Shown here piece after piece: positions 7,911-17,887 of a stretch of 64,000 nucleotides of DNA. Origin of the DNA: Streptomyces calvus (GTDB lineage Bacteria; Actinomycetota; Actinomycetes; Streptomycetales; Streptomycetaceae). The notes below the pieces were generated by a model, which was given only the letters and a program-made list of their open reading frames with translations, searched no databases and was not told where the DNA came from. The first letter of the stretch is position 1; every line of letters starts with the position of its first letter. The translations under genes were made by a program, and so were the position numbers. Location of the stretch: positions 1 through 64,000 of the forward strand of contig NZ_VCNP01000004.1 of NCBI RefSeq assembly GCF_006782915.1, in the 5' to 3' direction.

Positions 7911-8909
7911 ATGAACGCAGCCCTCATCGGCACCCGGCGAGGGGCGGTGCACGCGCGCTGGCTGACCGCGGCGCCGGGCTTCACCGTCGTCGGTGTCGCC
8001 CACGACCGGGACGAGCGGACCGCCGCCGCGCTCGCCGCCCGCCATCCCGGTGCGCAGGTCACCTCGGACGCCCTGTCCCTGGTCAAACGGCAGGACGTCG
8101 ACCTGGTCGTGGTGGCCGTGCCGCCGACGGCCTGCGAAGAGGTGGTCGCCCTGGCGCTGCGGCGCGGGGTGCGGGTGGTGTGCGAGATGCCGCTGGCCGC
8201 GGACCGGGACACCGCGCTGCGCCTGGCGGAACTGGCCGCGGAGAGCGGGGCGCCGGCCCACGCGTCGTTCCAGTGGCGGTGCAACGAGGCGCTGCGGCAG
8301 GCGCGTTCGCGGGTGCTGGGCGGGGAGGTCGGGGAGGTCGTCGCCGTCGACATCACCCTGTACGACGACTCGCACCTCGGGCCGGGCACCCGGTGGCCGT
8401 GGCGTCAGCGGGCCGGTGCCGGCGGTGCCCTGCTGGAGCTGGGCACCCACGCCCTCGACCTGGTGCGCTGGACGACGGCCGTGCCGGTCTGGGACGTCGG
8501 CTCGGCCTGGACGCACCGGCTCCACGACACGCGGCGCGGTCCGCACGGTCCGGTGCCCGTCGAGGTCGACGACGTCGCGCAGGTGGAGTTGCGGGCCTAC
8601 GCCCGGGACACCCGGGCGCGGGTGATGGTGTCGCGGGTGGACCCGGAACGCCGCCTCACGGCGGTCTTCACCGGCAGCAGGGGCGTCCTGGAGGTCCGGG
8701 TCGACGGCGCGGACGGGTCCGGGGTGGTGACGCTGCGCACCGGTTCCCGCTCGGTGAGCCGGGTGACCGGTCCGGACGACATGAACCCCTACCCGCGGCT
8801 CGTCCCGGACACCGCCCTCGACGGCGTGGCCACGTTCGACGACGCGCTGGCCGCGCTCACGTCCGCGCACGCCGCGCTCGCCGTGGCCGCACCCGTCAGT
8901 GGGGCCTGA
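7911..8909 (+). CDS. Gfo/Idh/MocA-family oxidoreductase
   Basis: 332 aa. It starts with a Rossmann-like AALIGTRRGAVHARWL segment. VVVAVPP and the GALLELGTHALDLVRW motif of the C-terminal domain place it in the Gfo/Idh/MocA family of NAD(P)-dependent sugar oxidoreductases. The usual catalytic lysine in the EKP motif is methionine here (CEMPLA, about residue 93). ATG 7911 has CTGGAGGA upstream. The next gene starts two bases after its stop. In a nucleoside pathway it could oxidise or epimerise the ribose, but the missing lysine leaves the chemistry open. Confidence 0.78.
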   Translation: MNAALIGTRRGAVHARWLTAAPGFTVVGVAHDRDERTAAALAARHPGAQVTSDALSLVKRQDVDLVVVAVPPTACEEVVALALRRGVRVVCEMPLAADRDTALRLAELAAESGAPAHASFQWRCNEALRQARSRVLGGEVGEVVAVDITLYDDSHLGPGTRWPWRQRAGAGGALLELGTHALDLVRWTTAVPVWDVGSAWTHRLHDTRRGPHGPVPVEVDDVAQVELRAYARDTRARVMVSRVDPERRLTAVFTGSRGVLEVRVDGADGSGVVTLRTGSRSVSRVTGPDDMNPYPRLVPDTALDGVATFDDALAALTSAHAALAVAAPVSGA

Positions 8910-8911
8910 GC

Positions 8912-10342
8912 GTGCCGGCCACGGCGGGAACGACCGCCCAACTGCTGTGTGCGATCGCGGCGTTGCTGGTGGCAGCGCACGCGATGGGACAGTTGTTCGT
9001 CCGGCTGCGTCAGCCGCAGGTGATCGGGGAGATCCTCGGCGGACTGCTGCTCGGCCCGATGGTGCTCGGCATGGCGGCGCCCGGGGTGCAGCGCTGGCTG
9101 CTGCCCTCCGACGGTCCCGTGGCGGGGGCGCTGAGCGCCTTCTCCACGCTCGGGCTGCTGCTCCTTGTCCACTTCACCGGCGCGGAATTGCACCGCGGCG
9201 CGGGCGGAGCGCGGCGGAACACGATCGTGCTCATCACCGTGATCGGTCTGGTGCTGCCGTTCGCCGTCGGGCTGGGCATGGCGTACCTGGCCGACCTGGA
9301 CGAGCTGACCGGCCCGCACGGCTCCACCACCACCCTCACCCTGGTCTTCGGCATGGCGATCGCGGTCACCAGCGTGCCGGTGATCTCACGAATCATGCTC
9401 GATCTGGGCATCCTGGAGTCGGTGTTCGCGCGGATCGTCCTCGCGGTCGCGGTCGCCGAGGACGTGGTGCTGTACGTCGTCCTCGCGGTGGTGCTCGGTC
9501 TCGCGCAGGCCGGCTCGTCCGGAATCCCGCTGTGGCAGCTGGTGTCGCAGGAGGCGCCGCCCGATCTGGTCACCTACACCTACTACGCCGTCGTCCCGGT
9601 GCTGTTCCTCGCGGCGGTGTACTGGCTGGGGCCCGGCGTGTACTCGCGAACGGCGGCGGCGCGTGCCAATCTTGTGGCGCGACGCAGTCCGATGGCGTAC
9701 CGGCTGCTGTTCGTGCTGGTGCTGTGCGCCGCCTGCGCGGGGCTGGGGATCGACCCGATCTTCGGTGCCGTCACGTCCGGGATGTGTGTGGCCCGGGCGG
9801 GCGCCGGGCAGCGCGACGACGGTCCCGCGGCCGGCGGCAGCGGGCGCCGGGAGCGGGACGACGGTCTGCGGCCCTTCGCCATGGGCGTGTTCGTGCCCGT
9901 GTACTTCGCGCTCGTGGGTGTGCAGCTGGACCTGGCGCACCACTTCGACTTCCTGTTCCTGTGCTGGTTCCTGGCCCTGGCCTGTGCGGCGAAGTCGTTC
10001 AGCGTGTGGCTGGGCGCGCGGCTGGCCGGCGAGCGCAACAGCACGGCCGTGAACCTCGCCGTGGCGATGAACGCACGGGGCGGACCCGGCATCGTCCTCG
10101 CGTCGGTCACCTACGCCGCCGAGATCATCGACCGGGGGTTCTTCACCACCCTGGTCCTGCTGTCCGTCATCACCTCGCACCTGGCCGGCCAGTGGCTGGG
10201 CCGGGCGGTGGCCCGTGGCATCCCGCTCACGGACCAGGACGCACCCGTCCCGCCGCCGCACGGTCCGCGGGAGCCCGGCGCCGGCACATCCGTCGGACAG
10301 CGGCCGACGACCGCATCTCACCCGAAGGAGCACCTGAAGTGA
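8912..10342 (+). CDS. Cation/H+ antiporter (CPA2/Kef type)
   Basis: 476 aa integral membrane protein with about 12 hydrophobic helices. Segments such as LRQPQVIGEILGGLLLGP, the conserved TSVPVISRIMLDL and AEDVVLYVVLAVVLGLA (AED/ND-like ion-binding position) mark the Na+/H+ exchanger superfamily. The start is GTG 8912, with a 2-bp gap after the previous stop. It overlaps the CYTH gene by 4 bp (GTGA). A hydrophilic loop around residue 305-320 is poorly conserved. Antiporters of this type occur in some nucleoside and sugar antibiotic clusters as export or ion-homeostasis partners. The role here is unproven. Confidence 0.8.
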   Translation: MPATAGTTAQLLCAIAALLVAAHAMGQLFVRLRQPQVIGEILGGLLLGPMVLGMAAPGVQRWLLPSDGPVAGALSAFSTLGLLLLVHFTGAELHRGAGGARRNTIVLITVIGLVLPFAVGLGMAYLADLDELTGPHGSTTTLTLVFGMAIAVTSVPVISRIMLDLGILESVFARIVLAVAVAEDVVLYVVLAVVLGLAQAGSSGIPLWQLVSQEAPPDLVTYTYYAVVPVLFLAAVYWLGPGVYSRTAAARANLVARRSPMAYRLLFVLVLCAACAGLGIDPIFGAVTSGMCVARAGAGQRDDGPAAGGSGRRERDDGLRPFAMGVFVPVYFALVGVQLDLAHHFDFLFLCWFLALACAAKSFSVWLGARLAGERNSTAVNLAVAMNARGGPGIVLASVTYAAEIIDRGFFTTLVLLSVITSHLAGQWLGRAVARGIPLTDQDAPVPPPHGPREPGAGTSVGQRPTTASHPKEHLK

Positions 10343-11166
10343 TCGATCCGAGGATGCCCGAGAGCGACGCCGTCTACCGCAGGGCCGGGGACTTCGTCGT
10401 CTTCCAGCAGCTCGCCGTGAAGATCGAGATGGACGAGGTCGACAACGAGGACTACTACCGCTGGCTCGACGACATGACCGCGACCGTCGGCGACCTGGTT
10501 CCCGGCGCGCAGATCGCGGAGAAGGAGGGTGCGCGCCACTCTCCGCCGCTCAACACCGCCATCTACTACGACACCGAGGACCTGCGGATCCTGCGGACGG
10601 GCGCGCTGCTGCGGACCTCCTGCAACAAGATCACTCACGCGTTCTGCGCCTTCAAGGCCGCCCAGGACGAGCACAACGTCCGCCGCGACCACCGTTATGT
10701 GTTCGACGGCGAGGAGAAGGCCACCATCCAGGCGGCGCCCGACTCCCCTGAGGCGGTGGCGATCGTCCAGCGGCTGCTCGCCCGCGACGACATCGACCAC
10801 CCGGGACTGTTCCTGGAGCGGGAGTACGGCATCCCGCGCACCGAACTGCTGCCCACCGTCCGGCTGGACGACTACCGGTACACGTTCTTCGTCTGGCTCG
10901 ACGAGCGGGACGCGCTGCGGTGCAGCATCGACCGGGCGTTCGTCAGCAATCTGCGTCTGCCGCCCGAGGAGCGCGTGACCCGGCCCGTCAGCGAGGTGGA
11001 ACTGGCCATCTACCCGCGGATCTCCGAGGAGATCGCGCAGGACCCGAGGGTCGTGCAGCTGATCAAGGTGCTCTCCAGCGAGCTGTGCGAGCGTTTCGAC
11101 ACCCGCATCACCTCGGACATCAAGTACCAGCGGGCCGCCACCGCGCTGGGCATGCGAGAGAGCTGA
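10339..11166 (+). CDS. CYTH/triphosphate tunnel domain-like protein
   Basis: 275 aa. Motifs in CYTH order: AVKIEMD near the N-terminus, AIYYDTEDLRILRTGALLRT (CYTH YYDT..L...G..LR), RRDHRYVFDGEE, FVWLDERDALRCSIDRAFVSNL, and SEVELAIYP near the C-terminus (E-x-E-L signature). Proteins of this fold bind and hydrolyse or transfer triphosphates. The GTG at 10339 overlaps the antiporter stop as GTGA and has AAGGAG upstream. It is followed after 3 bp by the histidine phosphatase gene. A nucleoside-triphosphate or polyphosphate substrate is inferred from the fold. Confidence 0.68.
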   Translation: MIDPRMPESDAVYRRAGDFVVFQQLAVKIEMDEVDNEDYYRWLDDMTATVGDLVPGAQIAEKEGARHSPPLNTAIYYDTEDLRILRTGALLRTSCNKITHAFCAFKAAQDEHNVRRDHRYVFDGEEKATIQAAPDSPEAVAIVQRLLARDDIDHPGLFLEREYGIPRTELLPTVRLDDYRYTFFVWLDERDALRCSIDRAFVSNLRLPPEERVTRPVSEVELAIYPRISEEIAQDPRVVQLIKVLSSELCERFDTRITSDIKYQRAATALGMRES

Positions 11167-11169
11167 CCG

Positions 11170-11808
11170 GTGCCCGAGTCCCCTCCCCCGCGCGGCCCGG
11201 GACGGTCCCTGCGGATCTACCTGGTGCGTCACGGGCAGTCCGAGTGGCAGTTGAACCCCGGGGACGACCTGGACATGCCGCTCAGCGCGCTCGGGCACGA
11301 ACAGGCCGCCCTGCTGGCGGACTGGTGCGCGCGGCGGGCGCCGCTGGACGCGGGTTCCCGGTTCGACGTCGGGCCACTGCGCACCAGCCCGCTGCGGCGG
11401 GCCCGGCAGACCGCCGCACCGCTGGCGGCGGCGCTGGGCGCCGGCGTGGACACCCAGCCGAGCCTGAGCGAGGCCCCGTACCGGGTGATCGGTGAACTGC
11501 CGCGCGCAGACACACCGTTGACGCCGCCGGTCGGTGAGGTATCGGCGCGCTACCGGGAGTTCCGGCGGCAGGTGCGCGGTGCCCTGGCGGAACTGGTGGA
11601 GTCGGCGGACGGCAGCGGCAGGCCGGTGCTCGCCGTCACCCACGGCGGAGTGATCAAGACGGTGCTGCGGGTCGTCGCCGGCACCGACGCCTTCTGCGCC
11701 CGGCTGTACAACTGCGGGATCACCGCCCTCGACTGGAAGGAGGGCATCTGGCGGGTCGCGCACGTCAACCTCTGGGACCATCTCCCGCCCGCGCTGCGCA
11801 CGACGTGA
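11170..11808 (+). CDS. Histidine phosphatase superfamily protein
   Basis: 212 aa phosphoglycerate mutase-like phosphatase. The YLVRHGQSEW motif holds the catalytic His (RHG at residues 20-22), LRTSPLRRARQTA provides the second conserved Arg region, and VTHGGVIKTVLR carries the second catalytic His. The start is GTG 11170, 3 bp after the CYTH stop. Such enzymes remove 5'-phosphates from nucleotides or sugars, which would suit a late dephosphorylation in the nucleoside pathway. The substrate is inferred. Confidence 0.82.
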   Translation: MPESPPPRGPGRSLRIYLVRHGQSEWQLNPGDDLDMPLSALGHEQAALLADWCARRAPLDAGSRFDVGPLRTSPLRRARQTAAPLAAALGAGVDTQPSLSEAPYRVIGELPRADTPLTPPVGEVSARYREFRRQVRGALAELVESADGSGRPVLAVTHGGVIKTVLRVVAGTDAFCARLYNCGITALDWKEGIWRVAHVNLWDHLPPALRTT

Positions 11809-12167
11809 CAACGCGGCGCCCCCGCACCGCCCGGACCGTCCCGGCGGTGTCCGGCGGGCGGAGTAGCACCGATCCGGCCACCACGGCCGTCGCCCGGCAC
11901 GGCGTCCGGGCGGCGGCCGTCGCGCTGTTCACCCGACCACTGCTGCCGGACGCGGGTAGACGAAGGTGATGGGCCAATCAGCCGCCTTCGCCGCAGATTC
12001 TGTTGTCATGGCATTTGTGGGGTTACCCTTCGTCCTGGCCCACCCTGGGCACAGCACCGCGCCAGGCCCCCGCACGACCAGGTCCGACCAGCCACCTCAC
12101 CTGTGCACCCGGCTCACGGACCGCGGGCGTCCGGCAGGGCACAGGGGATCAGAGAAAGGCCAGTGGG
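11809..12167. promoter_or_regulatory. Intergenic region upstream of the AfsR-type regulator
   Basis: 359 bp. A relatively AT-rich patch at about 11,965-12,035 (around GCAGATTCTGTTGTCATGGCATTTGT) is the likeliest promoter location. Several short frames with ATG codons exist here but lack codon bias. No confident terminator hairpin was found. Confidence 0.35.
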
Positions 12168-15100
12168 TTGACGGATGAGTATCGCTTCGTCCTGTTGGGT
12201 GCGGTACGCGCCTACCGCGGCGACACCGAGATCCGGGTCGGCCCACCTCAGCAGCAGGCGGTGCTGTCGATGCTGCTGCTGAACTCCGAGCACGCCGTGT
12301 CCATGAACAAGCTGGTCGAGGCGCTCTGGGGCGAGCGGCCGCCGGCCCGCGCCGTGCCCACGGTGCGCACCTACGCCTGGCAGTTACGCAAACTGCTGGA
12401 ACCGGACTCGGCCGAACCGCGAGTGCTGGTGTCCGTCTCGGGCGGCTACCAGGCGGCGGTGTCGCGGACGGCGTTGGACGTCCGGCGCGCGGAGTCCCTG
12501 CTCAACGAGGCGTTACGTGCCCGTGCCGAGGGCCGCGGCAGACAGGCCGACCACCTGCTCCAGACGGCGTTGCGCATGTGGCGGGGCGATCCGCTCACCG
12601 GTGTGCCCGGACCGTTCGCCCACCGGCAGCGCGAGCGCCTCGAAGAGCTGCGGCTGGTGATCCTGGAAGAACGCTTCGAACTGGCGATCGAGCACGGTCG
12701 GCACCACATGACGATACCGGGGCTCACCGAGCTCACCGCCTCCCACCCCCTGCGGGAACGCCCGCACGGCCTGCTGATGCGGGCGCTGTACGCGGCCGGC
12801 CGGCAGAGCGACGCGCTGGCGGTCTTCACCGGGCTGCGCCGCCGCCTGGTGGAGGAGCAGGGCGTCGACCCCGGCGCCGAACTCACCGGCCTGCACCGCC
12901 GCATCCTCGGCGCCGACCCCACCCTGCTCCCCGCCCGGTCCACCCCGTCCCCGGCGCCCGCCGTGCATCCCGCGCCCGCCCGCGGGAGCGCTCCCGCACC
13001 GGATGCCGTGCCCGTTCCCATGTCCGTCTGCAGCACGGCCGCCGAGGACTGTCCCGGGGCGGCGGAGACGGGCCGCAAGGAACACGCCGGCACCGTCCCG
13101 CTGCCCGCCCAACTCCCCCCGGATCTCCCCGACTTCACCGGTCGCGCGGCGCACGCGGCCCTGCTGCACAACCTGCTGACCGCGCGCGGCCGGACCACAC
13201 CGCCCCTGATCGCCATCACCGGCATGGGCGGCGTGGGGAAGACGGCGCTCGCCCTGCACGCCGCCCACCAGGCGCGGCACGCCTACCCCGACGGCCAGCT
13301 CCACGCCGACCTCTACGGCAGCCACGCGAATCCGGCCGACCCGGCCGTCGTCCTCGGCGGTTTCCTGCTGGCCCTCGGTGTGCCGAGCGAAGGGATTCCC
13401 GAGCGGCTCGACGAACGCAGCAAGCTGTTCCGGTCGCTCGTCAACAACCGGCGTCTGCTCGTCCTGCTGGACGACGCCCGTAACGCCCGGCAGTTGATGC
13501 ACCTGCTGCCCGGCTCGGCGGAGTGCGGCGTGGTCGTCACCAGCCGGCACCGGCTGTTCGGTGCTCCGCTCAGCTTCCAGCTCAACCTGGACGTCTTCTC
13601 CCCCGAGGAGGCGATGGACCTGTTCGGCACGGTCGTCGGGGAGCGGCGGCTGGCCGCGGAGCGCACGCAGGCGCAGGAACTGGTGCGGGCCTGCGGCTGC
13701 CTGCCGCTGGCGATCCGGATCGTCGGGGCGCGGCTGGCCGGACGGCCCCGGTGGTCCATCGCCGCGCTGGCCGGCCGTCTCGCCAACGAGCAGCGCAGGA
13801 TAGCCGAACTGCACGTCGGCGATGTCGCCATCAGCGCCGTGTTCGAGATGGGCCACCGCCAGCTCACCCCTGCTCAGGCGCGCGCCTTCCGGCTGCTGGC
13901 GGTGCTCGGCGCTCCGGACATCCGGCTGCCGACCGCCGCGGCGATGCTCGCCCTGAGCGAGGAACACGCCGAGGACCTCCTCGAATCCCTCGTCGACGCG
14001 GCCATGCTGGAGTCCCCCCGTCCGGGTGTCTACCGCTACCACGACCTGATCCGCGTCTTCGCCCAGCAGCGCGCGGCCGAGCCGGGCGAACAGGACGAGC
14101 ACGACGAACGCGAACGGGCCCTGCACCGCCTGATGCAGTTCCTGCTGAGCACGGCGTACAACGCGTTCGTCCACGCGGTGCCCGGCGACCCGGTGGCCGA
14201 GGCGCTCGGCCCCATCACCGCGGCGGGCGTGCGCTTCGCCGACATCCACGCCGCGCGTGACTGGGTGCGCACCGAACTGCCCACGATCACCGCGGCGCTG
14301 CGCCTGGTCGAAGGCGCACCGGACACCGACACGCGCTTCCTGCGGATCGCGGTGGACCTGCTCGTGGCGCTCAGCCCGTTCAACCGCGACCTGCCGGGCG
14401 GGCGGCTCCGCGAAGCGGCCCTGGCGCTGCTCGAGGCGGCCGAGCCGACCGGGGACCAGCGGATCGTCGGGCGTGCCCGGTTGCTGTGCAGTTCGCTGGC
14501 GCTGCAGAGCGGTTCCACGGCCGCGGCGGAGCAGCACGCCCGGGCGTCGGTCGCGGCGGCACGGCAGGCGGGCGACATCGTTATCCTCCGTCAGGCCCTC
14601 AACGACCTCGGTCTGGCCGCACAGTACCTGCGCCGCTACGACGAGGCCATCGCCCACTACGACGAGGCGATCGCGCTGGCCCGGCAGCTCGGCCACCGGT
14701 CCGGCGAGGCCGCCACCACGGTCAACGCGGCGCTGGTGCATGTGCTCAGCGGCCGGCCCGAACTGGCCGTGCCGTCCTGCGAGGCGATGCTCGACCTGCT
14801 GCACCGCATCGACGACCGCGCCGGCTGCGCCTACGCGCTCTACGTGCTGGGCCTGGCCCTGCACGAGCAGCGCCGCTACGACCAGGCCCTCGCGCGGTAC
14901 CGGCACTGTCTGGTGGTGAGCCGCTCCAACGGGGTGCGGGACCGTGAGGCGTACGCGCTCTACCGGATCGCCGAGACGCTGCGGTGCTCCGGCCGGCTCC
15001 AGGAGGCCGCGCACCACGCGGCCCGTGCCGTCGCGCAGTTGGAGGAGCTCGACGCGCGGCGGGATCTGGCGCGGGCGCTGACGGTGTGGGGCAGGACGCT

Positions 15101-15338
15101 GATCGACCTGGGACACCTCAGTGCCGCCCGCCGTCACCTGCGCAGCGCCCACGAGCTGTTCAGCCAGGAGGAGCTGCCCGAGGCCGAAGAGACCTCCCGG
15201 CTGCTGGACGGGCTACAGGACGTGCCGGACGCCGGGCGTGCGGCCCCGGCGGCGGGAGCCGGTGCTGTTCCAGTCGTCGTCCGACGTGATCCCGTGCCGG
15301 GCAGCGGCTCGCGCGGACAGCGGGGGTCGTCCCGCTGA
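12168..15338 (+). CDS. AfsR-type SARP regulator with NB-ARC and TPR, two TTA codons
   Basis: 1056 aa. Order: OmpR-like winged helix (about 1-95), BTAD domain (about 100-245), Pro/Ala-rich linker, NB-ARC ATPase with Walker [10 protein letters not shown] near residues 352-360 and Walker [10 protein letters not shown] near 428-436, then TPR repeats (about 780-1010). The TTG at 12168 was chosen because AGAAAGG precedes it at good spacing and it leads straight into the winged-helix strand; starts further upstream lack coding character. Leucines 73 and 116 are TTA (12384-12386 and 12513-12515). It is probably a pathway-specific activator whose synthesis needs the bldA tRNA. Confidence 0.88.
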   Translation: MTDEYRFVLLGAVRAYRGDTEIRVGPPQQQAVLSMLLLNSEHAVSMNKLVEALWGERPPARAVPTVRTYAWQLRKLLEPDSAEPRVLVSVSGGYQAAVSRTALDVRRAESLLNEALRARAEGRGRQADHLLQTALRMWRGDPLTGVPGPFAHRQRERLEELRLVILEERFELAIEHGRHHMTIPGLTELTASHPLRERPHGLLMRALYAAGRQSDALAVFTGLRRRLVEEQGVDPGAELTGLHRRILGADPTLLPARSTPSPAPAVHPAPARGSAPAPDAVPVPMSVCSTAAEDCPGAAETGRKEHAGTVPLPAQLPPDLPDFTGRAAHAALLHNLLTARGRTTPPLIAITGMGGVGKTALALHAAHQARHAYPDGQLHADLYGSHANPADPAVVLGGFLLALGVPSEGIPERLDERSKLFRSLVNNRRLLVLLDDARNARQLMHLLPGSAECGVVVTSRHRLFGAPLSFQLNLDVFSPEEAMDLFGTVVGERRLAAERTQAQELVRACGCLPLAIRIVGARLAGRPRWSIAALAGRLANEQRRIAELHVGDVAISAVFEMGHRQLTPAQARAFRLLAVLGAPDIRLPTAAAMLALSEEHAEDLLESLVDAAMLESPRPGVYRYHDLIRVFAQQRAAEPGEQDEHDERERALHRLMQFLLSTAYNAFVHAVPGDPVAEALGPITAAGVRFADIHAARDWVRTELPTITAALRLVEGAPDTDTRFLRIAVDLLVALSPFNRDLPGGRLREAALALLEAAEPTGDQRIVGRARLLCSSLALQSGSTAAAEQHARASVAAARQAGDIVILRQALNDLGLAAQYLRRYDEAIAHYDEAIALARQLGHRSGEAATTVNAALVHVLSGRPELAVPSCEAMLDLLHRIDDRAGCAYALYVLGLALHEQRRYDQALARYRHCLVVSRSNGVRDREAYALYRIAETLRCSGRLQEAAHHAARAVAQLEELDARRDLARALTVWGRTLIDLGHLSAARRHLRSAHELFSQEELPEAEETSRLLDGLQDVPDAGRAAPAAGAGAVPVVVRRDPVPGSGSRGQRGSSR

Positions 15339-15703
15339 ACCGGACGCCGCGGGCCCGGAGGTGCGTACGCCGCATTCCTCCGCAACACAATTGCGTCGCA
15401 TCACCGTCTCCTCGTCGATCGATGGATGTAACGAACCGATGTGCCAGGGGAATTGAATACCACAGGCTCCGCTTTTCACGGCGGTGTTCATTTGCCGGAC
15501 GTTCATTACCGGCCGATGTGTTTTCCGCCGCGGACGGCGGCCGCCTTCCGGGAGGCACGCCCGCGGACCGGCGGTGCGCAATGAGTGGGCAAAACATTTT
15601 TCCGGCCGGATGCGCGCTCTTGTCGCATTTTCCGTGCCCGTGACGCAGGCGCCCGGACGGCGCGCGCCTTCCGTTTCCTGCGCCGCGACCGGGTGCGGAG
15701 CCG
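15339..15703. other. Intergenic region, no gene seen
   Basis: 365 bp downstream of the SARP gene. It includes lower-GC stretches (15,375-15,500) with AACACAATTGCGTCGC. No supported gene. It may contain the SARP transcription terminator, but no strong perfect hairpin was identified. Confidence 0.35.
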
Positions 15704-16117
15704 TCAGGGCCGACCGGGCGTGGCTCGAGCCGGGTCGGCCCGGCCTCGCCCCGGGCGCGCAGGAAGGCGCGCGGCCCGGCCGGGGTGAGCACGGCGGGCC
15801 GACGGGACCGGTGCAGGAGAGATCGCGGCCGGGTCCGGGATCACGGCGTCCGGCGCGGCGGCGGGGCCGGGCAGGGGGTCGTCGGGCGGTTCCGCTCCGG
15901 CCGGGCCGTTGCGGCCGGCGATGCGGGTCTCGCAGCGGTGGAAGCGAGAGCTGTCCGGATCATCGCCGACGGAAACGGCCTCGGCGAACGCCCGGCGGCC
16001 GTCGGCGAGTTCGGCGCGCACGGTGACTCCGGGCGAATGCCCGCCCCACTGGAAGCGGGCCCGCACCACAGCGGGTACGAGCCGGGCGTGGACGTGCTCC
16101 CGCACCGTGGCGGGCAC
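15704..16117 (-). CDS. Small hypothetical protein
   Basis: 137 aa, unrecognised. The first 80 residues read as ordinary protein (REHVHARLVPAVVRARFQW, then DGRRAFAEAVSVGDDPDSS), while the tail is Pro/Ala/Arg-rich. The GTG at 16115-16117 follows GGGAGAAGG. It lies 90 bp downstream of the MFS gene on the same strand. The good third-position GC of the first half supports it as real. The C-terminal half could be frame extension. Confidence 0.42.
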   Translation of the reverse strand: MPATVREHVHARLVPAVVRARFQWGGHSPGVTVRAELADGRRAFAEAVSVGDDPDSSRFHRCETRIAGRNGPAGAEPPDDPLPGPAAAPDAVIPDPAAISPAPVPSARRAHPGRAARLPARPGRGRADPARATPGRP

Positions 16118-16207
16118 CCTTCTCCCACGGCGGACGGTCGTGGGTGGCCGCGGGGCGCGGTGACGCGCGGCGGGCCGGCAGGGCCCGTCGCGCGCCGGCC
16201 CGCGGCG

Positions 16208-17620
16208 TCAGTCGGCGGGAGTGTGCGCGGGTGGCGGGACCGGCGGGCCGGCCGCGTCCGCCGTCACGGACGCGTCGCGGGGCGCGGCACCGGCTCCGGG
16301 TGCCGCCGTCGCGGGCCGGTACGGGCGGGCGCCCGCCACCGCGGCCGCCGCGGCCAGCAGGCAGCTCCACAGCACGATCATCGCCGGTGTCGCCGTGCGC
16401 TGCTCTCCGGCCAGGGCCGCGGCCAGGAGCGGACCGAAACTCGCGAGGGTGGCTCCGAGCTGGTAGGTGACGGCCAGCGCCGAATAGCGGTGGCCGACGG
16501 GGAACATCTCGATCAGCAGGGCGGAGAAGGCGCCGTAGATCAGGGCGTGCCCGACGCCCATGGACAGCACGAACGTCGCCGTGATCAGCACGGGATCGCC
16601 CGAGGTCAGCCAGGCCGGGGCGGTCAGGCCCGTCACGGCGCAGACGGTGTACCCGCACAGCATGACCGGGCGGCGTCCGACGCGGTCGGAGAGCCATCCG
16701 GCAACCGGCAGCACCACCGCCTCCACCATGGCCCCGACGAGCAACCCGTCCAGTACGGCGGTGCGTTGTCCGGCGTCCGGGCCGGAGGAGGCGTAGGACA
16801 GCAGGTAGACCGTGTACACGCTGACGGGCATGGCCAGGCCCAGGGCGGCCAGCACACCGCGCACGACCGGTGCCGGGCCCTGCCGCAGCACGCCGGACAG
16901 AGGGATGCGCTCCTGTGCGCCCTTGTCGCGCACCTGGCTGAACTCCGGTGACTCGGCCACGCCGAGGCGGACGAACACACCGACCACCACGAGGACGATC
17001 GAGGCCAGGAACGGCAGGCGCCAGCCCCAGCTGAACAACTGCTCCTGCGGCAGGCGGGAGACGAGCTGGAACATGGCGGTGCTGGCGCACAGACCGATCG
17101 GGAAGCCCGCGGCGGGGAAACTGGTGAACAGGCCGCGGCGTCCGGCCGGAGCGTGTTCGCCGCTCATCAGGACGGCACCGCCCCACTCGCCGCCGATGCC
17201 GATGCCCTGGACGACGCGCAGCACCACCAGCAGGACCGGCGCGAGGACGCCCGCCTGTTCGTAGGTCGGCAGCACGCCGACCAGGAAGGTCGCCACGCCC
17301 ATGATGAGGAGGGTGGAGACCAGCATCGCCTTGCGGCCGATCCGGTCGCCGAAGTGGCCGAAGACGATGCCGCCGAACGGGCGGGCGACGAAGCCCGCGG
17401 CATAGGTGGCGAACGAGGCCAGCGTGCCGGCCGTGGCGGACTGGCTGGGGAAGAACAGGGGGCCGAGCACCAGGGCGGAGGCGGTCGAGTACAGGTAGAA
17501 GTCGTACCACTCGATGGCGCTGCCGACCGTGCTGGCCACCAGGACCCGGCGGGACGCCGAACGCCCCGGCGCCGCCTTCCGGTTTCCGGCCGGCGGGCGG
17601 GAATTCTCCACGGCCGTCAT
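16208..17620 (-). CDS. MHS-family MFS transporter
   Basis: 470 aa, 12 predicted helices. GSAIEWYDFYLYSTASALV at residues 33-51, ARPFGGIVFGHFGDRIGRK (loop 2-3) and QGIGIGGEWGGAVLM are diagnostic of the metabolite:H+ symporter branch (ProP/KgtP/ShiA relatives). The C-terminal tail of about 40 residues is Pro/Ala-rich. ATG 17620 has GGAG 7 bases upstream. Its divergent position to the next operon suggests uptake or efflux of a pathway-related anion or nucleoside; which one is unknown. Confidence 0.82.
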   Translation of the reverse strand: MTAVENSRPPAGNRKAAPGRSASRRVLVASTVGSAIEWYDFYLYSTASALVLGPLFFPSQSATAGTLASFATYAAGFVARPFGGIVFGHFGDRIGRKAMLVSTLLIMGVATFLVGVLPTYEQAGVLAPVLLVVLRVVQGIGIGGEWGGAVLMSGEHAPAGRRGLFTSFPAAGFPIGLCASTAMFQLVSRLPQEQLFSWGWRLPFLASIVLVVVGVFVRLGVAESPEFSQVRDKGAQERIPLSGVLRQGPAPVVRGVLAALGLAMPVSVYTVYLLSYASSGPDAGQRTAVLDGLLVGAMVEAVVLPVAGWLSDRVGRRPVMLCGYTVCAVTGLTAPAWLTSGDPVLITATFVLSMGVGHALIYGAFSALLIEMFPVGHRYSALAVTYQLGATLASFGPLLAAALAGEQRTATPAMIVLWSCLLAAAAAVAGARPYRPATAAPGAGAAPRDASVTADAAGPPVPPPAHTPAD

Positions 17621-17782
17621 ATACGGACTCCGACGAATTCTCTACGGCTCGTCACAGGAATGTCTTTCCCTTCTCGCCCTCTTTCTCCGGCCTGCTCTTT
17701 CGGCTGCGGCGGAGCGGGGGACTCGGCACGTCCGGCGGAATGCCGCCGTGTCACCGGCAAACGTTCTACTCGGCCTGTCGAG

Positions 17783-17801
17783 CGAACGTCCAGAACGTTC
17801 G
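17783..17801. promoter_or_regulatory. Inverted repeat in a divergent promoter region
   Basis: CGAACGT-CCAGA-ACGTTCG is a perfect 7-bp inverted repeat with a 5-bp spacer. A further AACGTTC lies at 17,760-17,766. It sits between the MHS transporter (minus) and the gene starting at 17888 (plus), so it may be an operator for one or both. No regulator can be assigned. Confidence 0.4.
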
Positions 17802-17887
17802 ACGCTCACGTCGGACGAGGTTGCCGGGCCGGTACGCGTGACCCGAAAATCTGCGACGGTAAATGTTCACCGCCGGTGGAGGCAGGC

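Noticed and set aside
7490..8389. Minus-strand proteins with GECRCGG-type repeats
   Set aside because: They are translations of the tandem repeat and of the antisense of the oxidoreductase gene; no ribosome binding site or known family.
15785..16951. Plus-strand open frame opposite the MHS transporter
   Set aside because: Low-complexity Arg/Gly product, antisense to a clear membrane transporter.
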